A stretch of 64,000 nt of DNA, from positions 32,599,591-32,663,590 of the forward strand of contig CM034300.1 of the NCBI GenBank assembly GCA_019925795.1, read 5' to 3'. This document shows positions 46,929 to 60,299 of the stretch, one piece after another; the stretch's first letter is position 1, and the number at the start of each line of letters is the position of its first letter. Origin of the DNA: Dendrobium chrysotoxum. Its lineage: Eukaryota; Streptophyta; Magnoliopsida; Asparagales; Orchidaceae. The translations under genes and the position numbers were made by a program. Below the pieces are notes generated by a model. The model was not told the origin of the DNA, did no database searches, and was given only the letters and a program-made list of their open reading frames with translations.

Positions 46929-49900
46929 GAGTTAAAAACTTATGTCATATTAATAATGTCTCGCTTCTTCTTTTGCTCGAACCTCTTATCTCCTCTTATA
47001 AGTTACTTAGTACTGCAAAATTTTTGGGTTTTAAACATGCCTTGTCGAATGTGTCCAATAAAATTTGGGTTTTTTAGAAAATTTGGTTCAGGTAGATATT
47101 ATTGGTGATTTTAATCAAGTTATTCATTATAATATTGAATATTCTAATTTGCAATAATTTGCTTCCTTTGTTTATGCTGCTTCCTCTCGTTATACTAGAA
47201 ATTTTTTATGGGATCAAATTTCTCAATTTCATAGTGTTTGTAACCTTCCTTCGCTTGTGGAAGGAGATTTTAATACCATTGCTAACCCGTCTGAGTGCAT
47301 AGGGGGCTCTCTCCCTATCGATAATTTTATGGAGGATTTTAATAGTATGATTATGGATTGTAACTTTATTGATATTGGTTACTCTGGTGATAACTTTACT
47401 TGGCATCATGGGCATTTATGGCAAAGGTTAGATCGGGTTTTATTTAATGGCCATTGGCTGAATTCTTTTTAGTCTACTATTGTTAAACATCTTAGCAGGA
47501 CCCTCTCTGATCTTTCTCATCTTCTTATTAAAATTAAGCCTAGAGTTAGGGTTTTTTTCCTTTCAATTTAGATTCAAAAATATGTGGCTACTTCATGATT
47601 CTTTTATGAATTTTGTTAAGGATAATCGGCTTGCCCCTTTATATCCAGATAATTCTATTTCTGGTATGACAAGATTTTGGTTTAAGCTGAATAGGCTTAA
47701 GCTTGTTTTAAAATGGTGGAATCACAATGTTTTTAAGAATCTCTTTTCCAACATTTTAATTATGTTAGATAAGGTGAAATCTCATGAGGCTCAGTGCCAA
47801 TTATTGCCTTATGCAGCTAATTTTTGCTTATTGAAAGAGGCTAAATATGACCTTTTTAAATTACAAGCTCAAGAGGAAATGTTTTGGAAGCAAAAAGCAA
47901 CTGCGAAACATCTGGTTGAGGGTGATAATAATTCTAAGTATTTTCATGCCTTGGTTAAGAGGAAACGTTCTGTTAATTATATTAATAAAATTAATTGGGT
48001 TGATAGCCCTGTCATTGAGGATGGTGTTGAAATTGCTAATTTAGCTATTCAACACTTTTAGAATCATCTGAATAAAACATTTTACCCTTCTATTATTGAT
48101 AATCCTAACATTAATCCTAATCTTATCTCTCATGAGGATAATGTGTTCTTATCTAAATCTCCTTCTTTTGAGAAAGTTAAAGACACTATTCGTGGTATGA
48201 ATTGTGATTCGGTTGCTGGGCTGGATGGTTTCACGATGAAGTTTTTTTAGAAAACTTGCATATTCTTGGTAATGATCTCTTTTCTGTTGTTATTGACTTC
48301 TTTGATGGTAATTATATTCCTAAGTTTTTTACATCGACTTCTATTGTGCTTATTCCTAAGAATAATTTTGTCACAACTTGGAATGATTTTAAAACTGTTA
48401 GTCTATGTACCTTTTATTATAAAATGATCTCTAAAATTTTGATGAATTGGTTAACGGTTATTTTGCCTAAAACTATTTCTCCTTTCCAAAAGTGATTTGT
48501 TAAATGGCGTGCTATTGCTGATAACATATTGTTGGCTCAAGAGTTTTGTCAAGATTTGGATGACAAGGCTAGAGGTGGGAATATGATTCTGAAACTTGAT
48601 ATTGCTAAGGCTTATGATAATATTTATTGGAATTTCCTTTACAATATTATAAAGTTATTTGGATTTGATTTAAATTTTATCAACCACGTTAAGCTTTGCA
48701 TTGAAAGCCCTTATTTTTCTAACATTATTAACAGTAACCTAATGGTTTTTTTAAGGCTTCTCATGGGCTGAGACAGGGTGACCCCATCTCTCCAGCCCTT
48801 TTCATTATTGCAGCTGAGTACCATTCTAGAGGGCCTGCTGATCTTTTTGATAAGTATCCTAGCCTTTATTTTAGAACTTTAGGTGGTTTTCATATTTCTC
48901 ACTTATGTTTTGATGATGATTTTATTATTTTTATGAATGCTTCGTTGAATAGGATTCAAAAACTTTTGAGGTTTTTTCACCAATTTGAATTGGTGAGTGG
49001 GCTGGCTCTCAATAAATATAAGTGTTGTTTTATCTCTACTAAGAAAGTCCCTTTTAACTATAACGTGGCTATTAAGAATTTAACTGGTTTTAGTCATGGT
49101 TTTTTGCCTTTAAAGTATTTTTGTGTGCCTCTTTTTAAGGGTAGGAAGAAATCTTTTCTTTTTGATGATCTCATAACAACTGATCAAAATAGACTTTTGT
49201 CTTGGGATTCCAATTTTTTAAGGTTTTTAAGGTCGATTAATTCTTATTAAGAGTGTTCTTTGTTCTATTCCTGTTTATAGTTTTCATACTTTGCTTCTTA
49301 CTCATGCTGTGTGTAACAAGATTGATAGAATTTTTTATAAGTTTTTTTGGAAAGGGGCTAGTAGCAATTACAAAATTTAATGGTTATCTTGGGATAAATG
49401 CTGTGGTACTTTGGATGAAGGGGCTCTCAGTTGTAAGTCTATGAATGATTTGGCCTATTCATTGTCTTTTAAGTTATGGTATAATTTTGTGCTAATTCGA
49501 GTCTTTGGCATAATTTTATGATTGCCAATATTGTGGGGGGAAGCACCCTACCACGTGTGGCTTTAGTACTGGTAAGTCCAAAGTTTGGCAACGACTTTGT
49601 AAAGTTAAATGTGGTGTTGAGCCGTTTATTCTTTTGGGGCCTTAGTGGTGGTAATACTTTTTTTTGACAGGATCATTGGTTGAGTTGCTAATCAATTGAT
49701 GCTACTATGAAGGTTAATTATTTTTCGACTAATAATGGTTGGGATGTTGAAAAACTTTCTAATGTCATTCCTAATTTTATTATTCAGCAAATTTTGCAGA
49801 TTTCTTTGAACACTTATACTCTTGATGTTCAGTTATGTGCTTTATCTAAAGATGGTAACTTTAGATTAATGGATGCTTGGCATTCCTTTAGATCTAAGAA

Positions 49901-50753
49901 AGAGGCTTCTAAGATTTTCCAGATGTTATGGCATAAAAGTATTCCTTCTACAGTTTCTATTTTTGTTTGGAGAATTTCACATAGGTTTATCCCTATGGAT
50001 GATAATTTGATTAAAACAGGTTTTTTCCTTCCATTTAAATGCCAATGCTATTAACATACGGACAATATGCTTCATGTTTTTATCTCTAGTCCATTTGCTG
50101 TCAAAGCCTGGATGTATTTTGAAGATATTTTTCACTTAAATTATTTTAATGCTAATGTCTCTATTTATTCTTTACTTAACTTTTAGTTTGTTAATTCCAA
50201 AGGTCATATCAAGAATGTTATTCCTTCCCTTATCCTTTGGTATTTATGATTGGATAGGAATAATTCTCATTTCATTGGTGTGGATATGAATCATCATAGA
50301 ATTATTCAAAATATTAAAGATAAGATTGTGGCTCTTTATTCGGCTAAGTTACTTTCTGTTAAGAATTTCAAAAATTATTTTCCTGTTGTGGTTGATCTTA
50401 GAATTAAGCTGGAAGTGGATAGCTCTCATATAGTTTCTAGGAGTATCTTTTGGACGAAGCCTCCTGTTAACTTCCTAAAGTTAAATGTGGATGCTGTTAG
50501 CATCAACTCTGTTACGGGTTGTGGTGGTTTCATCAGAGATTCAAACGGCAACTGTATTTTGTGTTTTGATGGTCCCCTTGATATTTGTGATGTCAATTAT
50601 TCTACCACCTATGCTATTCTTTATGGTTTAAGACTGTGTTTCTCTCTTGATGACATCAATATTATGGTTGAGTTTGGTTATACTTACTGTTATCAGCCCT
50701 TTACCTTGAGGGATGACACTGTCTATTCTTCTATATTATTTTATATGAGGTAG
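46871..50753 (+). pseudogene. LINE ORF2 (endonuclease, RT, RNase H)
   Basis: Starts MFNTIIWNVRGIGFPSSK, the usual endonuclease opening. Further endonuclease motifs: EGDFNTIANPSE (47256 on), RLDRVLFN and SDLSHLL, where the catalytic His of SDH is replaced. RT: LVEGDNNSKYFHALVKRKR, IVLIPKNN, KLDIAKAYDNIYWNFL (48590), GLRQGDPISPALF (48765) and FDDDFIIFM (48910; usually FADD). After a gap, the zf-RVT-like LWHKSIPSTVSIFVWRIS (49930) and an RNase H with LKLNVDAVS..GCGGFIRDSNGNC (50485). Frames change several times and stops are frequent. RNase H at the C-terminus is typical of plant L1 lineages. Confidence 0.85.
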
Positions 50754-51833
50754 GACATTAAGAACTTGTTGAGCCTTTTAAATTGCTCTTTTAAACTATT
50801 GTTCATGTGGAGGGAATGCCTGTGCTCATTCTATTGCTAGATGGGGCTATGGATTGGATTCTATGGTGGATTTCCTAGTTTCTAATCTTCCTCTTCATGT
50901 GAAAGGCCTTTTAAGATTTGATAGGATTGGTTTACCTTATGTTATTTCTTAATTTGTTATTGTGGTTGTTGATTTTTGTTGGTTTCCTGGCGATATTATT
51001 TGCAGTTTTCCCTTTTGTATTGTTTGGATGGGTGCTTTACGGGTGGCTACGTTGTGCCTTTCCCCAATTTTCTCCTTCTAGTTGTTTCATCCTTGTTGGT
51101 GCATTTTCTTTTTGGGTTTATCTCATTTTACTGTCATGTTATAGGAGTGTGGTTTGGCATTTTTAGGCTTATTGGATGTTGATGTAATAGTTCTATGTGT
51201 TCTCTCATAAGGGGTATTTTCATTTGTTCCTTGGTGCTTGCTGTTCTAGACTGTATGCTCATTTGCATTTGGTTTTAGATGGTGGTTTTTTTCAAGGTCT
51301 ATTTTTATGGGTTTCTTTTGAGCTGGATGGTTCATGTTCCCAGAGGTCTAGTGATTTGATTCTTATGCTTTTTTACATGGCTATGAGTTGGTGGCTTAGT
51401 TGGTGGTATCTTCTTGGTTTAGGTTGCTTACCTGTTGGTGGTTACTGTTATTCTTATTGGTGTTTTCATCCTAATATATACTTTTACTTTTGCTATTTTT
51501 GTGTTTCTATTTATTATTCCTTTGTGTAGAATGTTCTTAGTGCAGATGGTCACGGTGATGAGTTGTAGATGGGGATGCTGGAGCTGTTTGCAGTTTTTTG
51601 TAGCTCTTTCCTTTTTTGGGTACTCTCTCTTATGCACCATAGAACCTAGAAATTTTGTATTTTTGTTTAGTAGGGAACTCGAGCTCTTAGGTTTTTTTAC
51701 TTTTAATTTTTGTAGCTCTCTTGAGCAGTAGTCAATTTAAATTTCCTTTAAGGACTGTGTAATCTCTTTTTTCATGAAACGCATAGGCCCCACCGTGGGT
51801 TTCCCCTAAAAAAAGGAAAAAAAAGAAAAAAAA
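50754..51833 (+). other. LINE 3' UTR and A-rich tail
   Basis: T/G-rich sequence without motif, whose open frames (50918-51731) are low-complexity and hydrophobic and not supported as genes. It ends CATGAAACGCATAGGCCCCA and an A-rich tail. Confidence 0.7.
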
Positions 51834-51843
51834 ATCCTATGTA
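51834..51843. repeat. LINE target-site duplication, right copy
   Basis: Exact copy of 45236-45245, directly after the A-rich tail; Ogre LTR sequence resumes after it. Confidence 0.95.
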
Positions 51844-54800
51844 CGATATTTAGTTAAAGTTGTTTGAAATTTTGATTGGTTGGAAGGCTTAAAGGAAAGT
51901 TTTGGTTAGAGTTTAAATCTTTATGATTTGAAATTGATTTTAAAATTAAATTTTAATTATTTTTTGGATACTACCTTTTTTGTTCACTGAGGCCGTGAAG
52001 TTTATTTCAAATTCCTTTGGGCTAATTTAATGGCCTCGTACGCCTGGGTTACCTAGTGGTACTCGGTATAATTAAGTGATTTGATTTGGTTAAGGTTTAA
52101 AAGTTAATAAAATTTTTGTTAAGATCGATTGGTTGATGATTTTTAAGATTTAATTTATTTAAGTTTTCTATTAACCGGTTCATGGCATTGTGCCACCAGG
52201 CTCGAGGAATAAAGCCTCCTTAGAACACGTAGACCCGCAGCCCAAAGTACTTCAGCCTAAAAACTAGGTTAATGTATGTGAATTAAGGATTTTAAATTTA
52301 GTTAAATAATTATTAATCAATTAGTATTAAAACTTTACAGTCCATTGAATCCGTTCGTGGCGTTGTGCCACTAGGCTCGACGAATAAAGCCTCCTTAGGA
52401 CACGCAGCCCGCAGCCCGGAATAGTCCATCCTAAAACTTCATCTTTGGAGTGTTTGTTATGTATTAAAGGTTTGGTGTAATGATTTTAACATTGATTTAA
52501 CATTTTTTGGAATTTAAAATTAATTATCAAATTTTAAATTTTTTTGGCTTATTTTAATCATTTAATTAAGGGGTCAAAAATTAACTTTTTAATTAAAAGT
52601 GATTTCTAGAAAGTTAGTATTTTATTAAAATATAAGACGTTAAGATGGTAAATTATACTATAAGTATGCTGGATTTGGAGTTTCCTACATTTAGTTATGA
52701 AGGTTTGAAGTTTTGACTCGAAATTTGACTTAGATTTGACCAAAAGTTGACTTTTCAAATTTGAATGATTTCTAAAAGTTTAATGTTTTTGATAAATATT
52801 AGATTTTTATATGAGTTGAGTGCCTTTGACTTTGATTGATTTGGAATTTTTTGGTATTAGTTATGATTTTTAAAGTTTAATTAATTAACTTAATTAAGGG
52901 GCTTTTGATGATTTGAATCCAAACAGATTCCAAAGTTCTTTAAATCACCTCCAAAGATCAAAAATGACCTAAGGAGGTATTACCAAATGTTTGAGAATTT
53001 TTTTGAATTTTTAATTATATTTAATTAATTAAATAAATTAAATATTCAATTTCACTTAAAAATCAATTAAGCTTTAATTTAATGTCAAATCAATTGGGTT
53101 TTAATTTTCTTGTCTTAAGGGTTCAATTTTGATTAATTTGAGGTATTGTGTGTATTTTTGTGATTTAAATTTGATTTATTAGAATTTTTAGAAATCTAAA
53201 TGCTTAATTAAGGGGTTGATCTTAATTAAATTAATTAACGGGTTTAAAGGGTTCAAATTTTAATGAAAATTTTTCCTAGAGTAGGTAAGGTCACTAAGCT
53301 TAAGGGATTTAAATTTCAATTCATTTGGGTACAAATTTGATTTAATGTAATTTTTAGAAGATTTGTAGCTTAATTGGGGGCTTAACCTTAAATAAATCAA
53401 TCAAAGGGTTGATTGATTTTTGAAATCAGTGGAAAAATTCTCTTAAAGCTAAGGATGTCACTAAGTTAAAATGTCCAAAGTTCCTTTCCTAATAGACATG
53501 TATTTTAATTCTTAAAATTAATCTAAATTATCTAGCCAAAAGTCCTTAATTATTGTCCTTAGATGTTAGTAGATTATATGGGATTGAAATCAAGTTCTTC
53601 TAACCCTTTAACATTAACCAAAACCACATCAAACACAGCAATCATGATATGAAATGATGTCCTAATGTTCTATGGAATGGTTTTATGGTGAATCATGCAA
53701 ATTATAGGCCACATAGTTACTTATAACTTTAGTGATTAGTCATAAAGAAATGAACATGTCAAAGTGAATTGAAGGCATTTGGAGAAGTAGGGAACATCCT
53801 CAAATTGTACCTATGTCAATTTGATATTACAATTATGTATGGTTTAACAATTATGAATATGGACCCATACACTATTAAAAGCTAAATTTTCTAAACAATA
53901 TATAATCATAATCTATTTTTTTTTAGTGATAGAGGGTCTGTCAGTGATTCTATGGAGCCCTAACATGCATGAATTGGATTTAAATTGAATTAGTTATGAA
54001 TTCTCAAAAATCAAGATCAAATTATGATCAAGATTTTTTGTGAATTCATAATCTAGTTGAGATTGCATCATTTGGCCTTGGGAAAATTAGAGAAGATCAA
54101 TCATAGACCCTACAATACCTCTGCCAAGTTTTAGATCAAAATAACATATATATTTTTATTTTAAAAAAATAAGGTTTATTGTATTATTAAAAAATAAAAA
54201 ATATGTTATTAAAAATTATTTAAAAATATCTTTCAAAAATAATATTCTTCATTTTAAATCCATAGAGCCCTGGAACTCAAAAAATGGATTTAAAATGAAT
54301 TTTATATGATTTTTCAAAGTTATGTGGTATTTTTGAATTTAAATAAAGCATTTATTATATATATTAAATAGTGCCACACTAATGGGACAAGTGCTTTCCA
54401 TGCAGTATGGCTGGGTTCAGCCACGTAGAAGGCGACGATCAAGTGGCCCCTCTCATTTATCCAGCGTGATAAGTTTCTGGACCATCAGATCTAACAAAAC
54501 ACAAATCCAACGGTCCAAATTAAATCCACGATTTGATTTTGATTCAAAACAATCTGATGGTTGAGTTAACTCTTGCAGTTTGAATGGATAGTTAGGATTT
54601 AGCCGGATGAAAATCTATCCATCCCACAGTCCAGAAAGATCAAACCAAGCCATAGATCTGAAGAGATCATGATCAGTTAATCCAAATAGAACGGATCGAA
54701 TAGTCGTAAGCTCATTTTCAGCCACGAGACCCCGAAAACCCTAGAATCACATTTTGCTTTGTTCTCTTAATATAGTGAATGAAAAAGCCTTAAAACTTAG

Positions 54801-57358
54801 ACAGAGGTAGAATAGAACTTAAGAAAGGATGGAGAAATGTTTTACAAGCTTTTGGTGCAATGTTTAGGAAATTATTTAGGAACCAAGAAAAAATCCTAAG
54901 GTTTTAGATATACCTTGATATACTTGATGGTTTTGGATGATTTAAAGTTTTTTGAGCTTGTGGATTATCTGCGTAGACTTCTTCAAAAGACTTTGAGCAC
55001 GGAGAATCACTTGAATGGAACTTTGGGAGATCGAGATGGACTTAAGTTTAACTCTCAATCGACCTTGATGTCTGAGAATGCTTAAGGATTGTGTATTGAT
55101 CTCTGAGAATGTAGAATAAAATCTTAGAGCAGCTCTAGATTGATTGAACTGGGAATAATCTCTCTATGTAAAATTTTCCCATCTATTTACTCTATTCTAG
55201 CTATTGGGGCCTACTTGGACGGTCTAGATGACTCAGATGAAGTCCTGGGATGCTTGCCAGTTGAACCAGGCCATTAAAGGAGCAGAGAGCGTGCTGCCTC
55301 AGGTGAAAATGACCTTGGGTCATTCTCATATGGATGGGGGGGAACCATCAAGTTGGCTAGCCATTTGGGATCATGCCAGTAGTTGAGCAGGGTCAGGTTG
55401 GAGTATAGAAGGTTCTAGAGATAATTTTAAATAGATGGAAAGGGTTTAAATGGGTTGGATTAGTTTGTAAAGGGAGCTTTGACCACTTAGGCTTACATAA
55501 ATGTTTCTTTGACTCTTTCACTAGTTAAAGAGTCAAAGCTTGCTTAGGTGGCAAGTAAGGAGACCCATTGGGATGGTTGAATGGCTTGGATGGTTTGAGA
55601 TCGAATGGAGATAGCATAAGGAGTTATTTTGACCACCTTTGACCCAGTTGCTTGGTTGTTGACCTTATTGACTGGTCAATAGTCAACTCGGTTACTTAGA
55701 TGGCATGTGGAAGAGTCTTAAGTTGTGGTGAGGTAAAATCCCATGGGTTTAAAGCAATGGAAATGAGGTGTGAGAAAGGGTGTGATAATTTAAGGGAGTT
55801 TGATCAAGTCCTCATTAGTTGACTTGGTCAAAATAAATATGATTTTACTTTAAATGGTTTAAGAAGTATTCAAAGCATTGAATAAATTGATTTGGAGGGT
55901 TCTTAAAATAATGGGTTTAAAGTCTGAGTGTTTGAGCATATATATACTAGAAGGTTTGAGTATGGACCAAAGTTTGACTAAGTCAGATAAAGTTGATTTG
56001 ACTCCAAATGGGTTTGGAAGTACTTGAATCACTCATTGATGTAAATTTGGGGGTATGGAGATTTAGAAAGCTTGAATTGAATGATTGAGGTGATTTTGAT
56101 CCAAATAGGTTAAGTTTGACCAAACTTGGACTTAGTTGACCAAGTCAACGTTTGACTGGGTCAATGGGCCTAATCAAATCCAAATCATTGTGGAATATGT
56201 TTAAGTGAGATTTGATGAAATTTGATTGCATCTAAAACTGGATTCCATGTAGAAATGGCTTAAGGGTTGAAGTGGTCAACCTAGCTTAACTTGGTCAACC
56301 AGGTTGACCCAGGGCTATAATTTAAGCTTAAAAGGTTTGAAATGATATATGGGGGCTAGTAGAGGTGGTTTCAAGGTTTGGAATGGTTATATTGTTCAAA
56401 TCACTTGTTTGGGCCCTTAATAAGTCACTTGGTCAACCTTAATTGACCCAGGGGCTAGCTATGGACTCAAAAGGTCTGGTCTGATATTTTGAGTATGTTG
56501 GAGTGGTTAGAAGCTTTGGAGAAAGCTCTAAGGTCAAAGTCCACTGGATGGTAGATCTAGTGGCATAGGCCATAAATTTTGATGGTTTTACAAGCTTTGG
56601 AAATCATTCCAGTTTCTGAGGTGAGAGACCTTAGAATGGGCTCAAATTTTGAGGGTTTCCTCTAAAGACATGTCCTTTCAATATGTAATTGATAGGATCT
56701 GAATCAGAGGTTATTTACCTAGGGTTTGAAGTGTTTGAAAAATCCCTAGAAAAGGGTTTCAAGACATACCCTTTTAACCTTGGATTATGACTTGAAATTC
56801 TAGATTTGAACTCGATTTTGGATTAGAATGATAGAATTTGAAATATTCAAATTAATAATAGTCATTAAGATGATTTTAATTGATTGAATAAGATTGAAGT
56901 TAGATTAAAATCTGGATCAAGTGTTGAAATCTGGATTAAGCTGCAAATTGATTATAATTTAGGACTGTCTAGAAGTTTGGACTAGTTTGAAATTTAGATT
57001 TATTGAGATCTAGATTAATTTGAAATATGGAATAATCTAGAGTCTAGATTTGATTTGAATCAGGTTTGATCAGGATTTTAGATTTATCTGGGATTTAAAT
57101 TGGTCTAGGATATAGGTTGATCTATGATTAGAATTAATCTTAGGATCTGGATTGATCTAAGGTCTAGGTAGATCCTAGAGCTTAAGAAGATCATAGAATT
57201 TGGAGTCTAAAAGAATCATAGGGATAAGGAAGGTCCTAGGGTCTGGAGTCTAAAAGGATCCTATGGTCTAGATAGATCCTAAGGTCTGAATTAGTCTGGA
57301 GGCTAGACTGGTCTGAGGTCAGGATTGATCCTAGTGACCTCATTCAAAAATGAGGTCA

Positions 57359-58189
57359 ACATGTCATTAATCCAAAACTAAAGAATTTAGCCAAGCATTG
57401 ATTAGAAGTGAAGCAAAATCATTTTCATTGATAGCATGATAGAAAAAAAATAGAGATAAATATAACCAGAATGGTTCAATTGATCTCCTCTAGAATCCTT
57501 TTTACTTACATTTTTCTTCCACAAACACAAGCAAAACTTTTTAATGATGGTATCTAGTACTTCCCAAAATTTCTTAAGTTGTCACACTAAGGGAAATTTT
57601 GATAAGCACTTTCAATTATACTGAAATTATCTAAGTGACTGAACCCCCATACAAACATAACATAATGACTTTTATAAGAAAACACAAACTAGGCAATTAG
57701 CACTATGGTGATTAAAAGATCTGCATCACTGCACCCAATAAATGAATTAATATTGTTGTGCTACTATTTTAGCTCCGCCATCATGCTTGCTGACATGGAT
57801 TAGTTACTTAGTTAACAGTCATGTCATTTTTCTTATAGATCTTGTCCTTGGGACATTTTAATTGCTATTCAGTGACACTACTAACTTTTGAATGCTGCTG
57901 TGTTGAAAGGGAAATTTTGGCACCAAGGCATTATTAATTTTGATGTTGTGGTGCTAAATACAGAGAGAATGGCTCTGTAAAGCTAACCATTTTCTGGTCA
58001 TGGCACTGTCAAAAAAATAAGTCGGCACTGTAATGTTAATGTGGCGCTCAAGTGGTGTCTTCGATGGCGCTGTGATGTTGATTTTTTTAATGCTACAGTG
58101 CTAGATGAGACTTAAAAATTTTATGCCTATTTGTGTTTTTGTACACAACACAACTAAAACAACACATATTTACTGAAAATATAATACAA
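57359..58189. other. Unassigned sequence with GGCACTG/GGCGCTG repeats
   Basis: Flank of the Ogre LTR. From 57895 to 58110 the words GGCACTGT, GGCGCTGT, GGCGCTC, GGTGCTAA and CAGTGCTAG recur. This recalls the arrays of the copia LTRs but with other wording and no clear dyad pairs. No coding frame. It might be part of a third LTR family; support is weak. Confidence 0.3.
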
Positions 58190-58985
58190 AAATTAATACA
58201 TTATTTACATTTATCAGGTATGAGGAATAGTAGCCAATATGATTAATTTATAAATTTTGCATAGATCATCCAGTATGAAATTTTATCATATATTATGATT
58301 AGTTCAAAAATAACAGTTTATCCATGGTGAACCTTGGGTGATTAGTTATCATCCTAGTTGTCACTTAGTTCATATAGTAAAATTGGTAACTTTATACAAT
58401 ATGATTACTAATTATAACTAGTTTTGATTTAATCGCTTGATCATAGGGATTAAATTATGCAAGAATTTAGTAATATTGTATAGTACTATATTATTCATAT
58501 AATATGATCAGAAAAAAAATTAAAATTTATAATTATTGCCTATTTTTAAATATCGGTGGGTATTTTTATCATACTAATCATCATGGATAATTTGATTCAT
58601 ACAATATGATTAATTCATCTTTTAATTTCAAAATTATTTCAATTAAAATATTTTAATTAATTTTTGATTACACATATCATATTGTACGATATTGATTGTC
58701 TTGTATGATATTTAGGTTACTCCCCTAATATGTGTATGAATGGTTGTTATGCTAACATACACCTTTTTACATTACATTAAGTCAAGAAAAATAAAATTAC
58801 ATACTCTTACATAAATCAAACCTTTTTACCCAGTCTTTAGTCCTGATCGTTTGATTGTGCATAGTTTATGTTTTACCTAAAATATTTGTACACATAGAAA
58901 TGATATTTAATAATAATAAATAGGAGAAACAAAATAAAATCTAATAATATTTATTATCATCAAAATAAAAGCTTGGGCTCCTAGA
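58190..58985 (-). repeat. Family-B-type copia LTR fragment (LTR start)
   Basis: In element sense it opens near 58985 with a TGATGATAATA block, followed by TTCTTGACTTAATGTAATG and CATACACATATTAGGGGAG blocks that match the starts of family A and B LTRs. Then follow family B palindromes: ATCATCCAGTATGAA (58265) with ATCATATATTATGAT, and ATCATATTGTACGAT (near 58676). The downstream part of the LTR is missing. Confidence 0.6.
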
Positions 58986-60299
58986 TTAGAACACCAAGTT
59001 GCCAAAGAGATGGTCTGGAAGGGATAAGAGACTTGGGAAAGGAGAAAATAAAACCTTTCAACTCTAAAATTAAGAGTATCTATAGAGCATTTGAAACTAG
59101 ATTTAGATGGAATTCTAGCTATGAGGCCAAGTTAGTTTGGGATTAACCAATAGGAGCAGGGTAATTATTCTGGAGGAGCTAAGGCCATACTATTTATTAT
59201 GTAGAAGATTATGAAAGAAATAATGAAATTATTATCTATTTCATAGTTTTTTGATCACCTCAAGAAACCATCTCACTTGAGATCACTGGGCCAGGTGTAT
59301 GGAAGGTTCTAAAAGATAAAGCAATGGCTTGTTGGGTCTTAATTTGCTTAGGCTCAAAAAAGGCTCACTGATCTATAATTTTAATACATTTGGGTCAGCC
59401 TAATAATTTGACAAAAGTTTTCTTAAGGGCTAGGTTTGTTGGGTATGATGCTTAGGGAATAGGAGCACCTAATGTAAGTGTTCATTGGACTTAATTTGGC
59501 TTACGATGGAAAATGGCTCAAGAGAAACCCCTTTGGTCACTTGGGTCAAGCCATGTTGCTTTCCCAAGTGGACCGAAGAGTTAGGTTGAATAGCTTCAAT
59601 CCTTGGCCATCCAATGGATAGTCTAAAAGGGTTTGGGTGCCTTAGATTGACCTAGATCACCTGGAATTAATTTTAGAGGGTGAATTGTTATTTTGGTCAA
59701 CCTAGGTTGACTTCATCAATCAGTCTTGATCGAGTCATTTTGTTTGGTCCAATCCCCTCCAAATAACATTTTAGGTTCGTTGGAAGTGTTCTTGGGTCAC
59801 GGAAAGGTCAAGCTACGAAGAGGATTACACAAAATTCATTTAGGTAAATTTAGGGTGCAGGTCAACCATGATCAACCATGGTCCACCAATGGCTCAAACT
59901 TTTGAAGCAATGTATGGTTTAGGGTTTGAAAAGGTTTAGAAAATCTTATGAAGTTTGGTTTAGCTTCCATGTAAGGTTTAGGGTTTAAGGATTAAAGGGG
60001 ACTTTAATGGTCAAAGTGACCAATGTTGGCTAACCTAGGTCTATGTATGATTAATAATGATTGTCAAATATCTAGGGAAAATCCATAAGTCTTGGCTTAA
60101 ACTTTCCATTATGATTCATGCATATGAAGGATTTAAGGTTTAATAGGTCTCATGGGGCAAACTAGGTCATAGGAAAAGTATACTCTAACACTTAAAAATA
60201 TTTTTCTTAATTTCTAAACAAAACACCACTCTACAAAATATAGAACTAGACATATAACAAAAATATAAATAATAAAAATACTGAAAAATGTGGACAAAT
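58986..60299. other. Unassigned, weakly Ogre-LTR-like
   Basis: Contains GGTCAACCTAGGTTGAC (59695-59711) and TTGGTCAAC words like those in the Ogre LTR (30520-30540), but no convincing colinear alignment. No gene is visible. It probably is old retroelement DNA. Confidence 0.3.

Larger units (their letters stand above)
45246..51833 (+). mobile_element. L1-type LINE, full-length or nearly so, inserted in Ogre LTR
   Basis: 6588 bp with a 5' UTR (45246-45425), ORF1, overlapping ORF2 with endonuclease, RT and RNase H, a 3' UTR and an A-rich tail (51808-51833, broken by G). Perfect 10-bp target duplication. The A tail is on the plus strand, so the element is on the plus strand. Both ORFs are broken. 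The clean duplication and full length argue for a younger insertion than the Ogre LTR that holds it. Confidence 0.95.
8836..57358 (-). mobile_element. Ogre/Tat-type Ty3/gypsy retrotransposon with nested insertions
   Basis: Element in minus orientation. It has direct LTR repeats (29553-31433 against 55445-57358, both ending TGA..TCA on the plus strand, that is starting TGAC in element sense), a tRNA-Arg-type primer-binding site next to the inner end of the right LTR, and gag, protease, RT, RNase H and integrase in the Ty3 order. Tat/Ogre membership follows from the RT and integrase motifs and this primer site, which is the one known in Ogre elements. Without the nested copia block and LINE the element would be about 22 kb. 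No matching 5-bp target duplication was seen (right flank ACATG), so the far left limit (8836) is an inference. Confidence 0.65.
42784..57358 (-). repeat. Ogre 5' LTR, about 8 kb, interrupted by a LINE
   Basis: Inner end TCAATCAAACA (element sense) next to the primer site; outer end at 57358 (TGACCTCATTT in element sense). Subtracting the LINE and one target copy leaves 7977 bp. The inner 3.8 kb is confirmed by the copy at 1-3785 and the outer 1.9 kb by 29553-31433. The middle (53200-55445) has no second copy in the window, so an unrecognised insertion there cannot be excluded. It includes AT-rich TTAATTAA blocks and the AAGGAGGCTTT repeats (52180-52440). The only long frames belong to the LINE. 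Confidence 0.8.

Noticed and set aside
50918..51731. Several hydrophobic open frames after the LINE ORF2
   Set aside because: T/G-rich low-complexity sequence in overlapping frames; it is the LINE 3' UTR.
54382..54564. Small host gene in the Ogre LTR
   Set aside because: Single 60-codon frame with no domain, inside LTR sequence; no support.
8836..57358. Target-site duplication for the whole Ogre element
   Set aside because: Right flank ACATG has no match at the proposed left edge, so I do not claim one.
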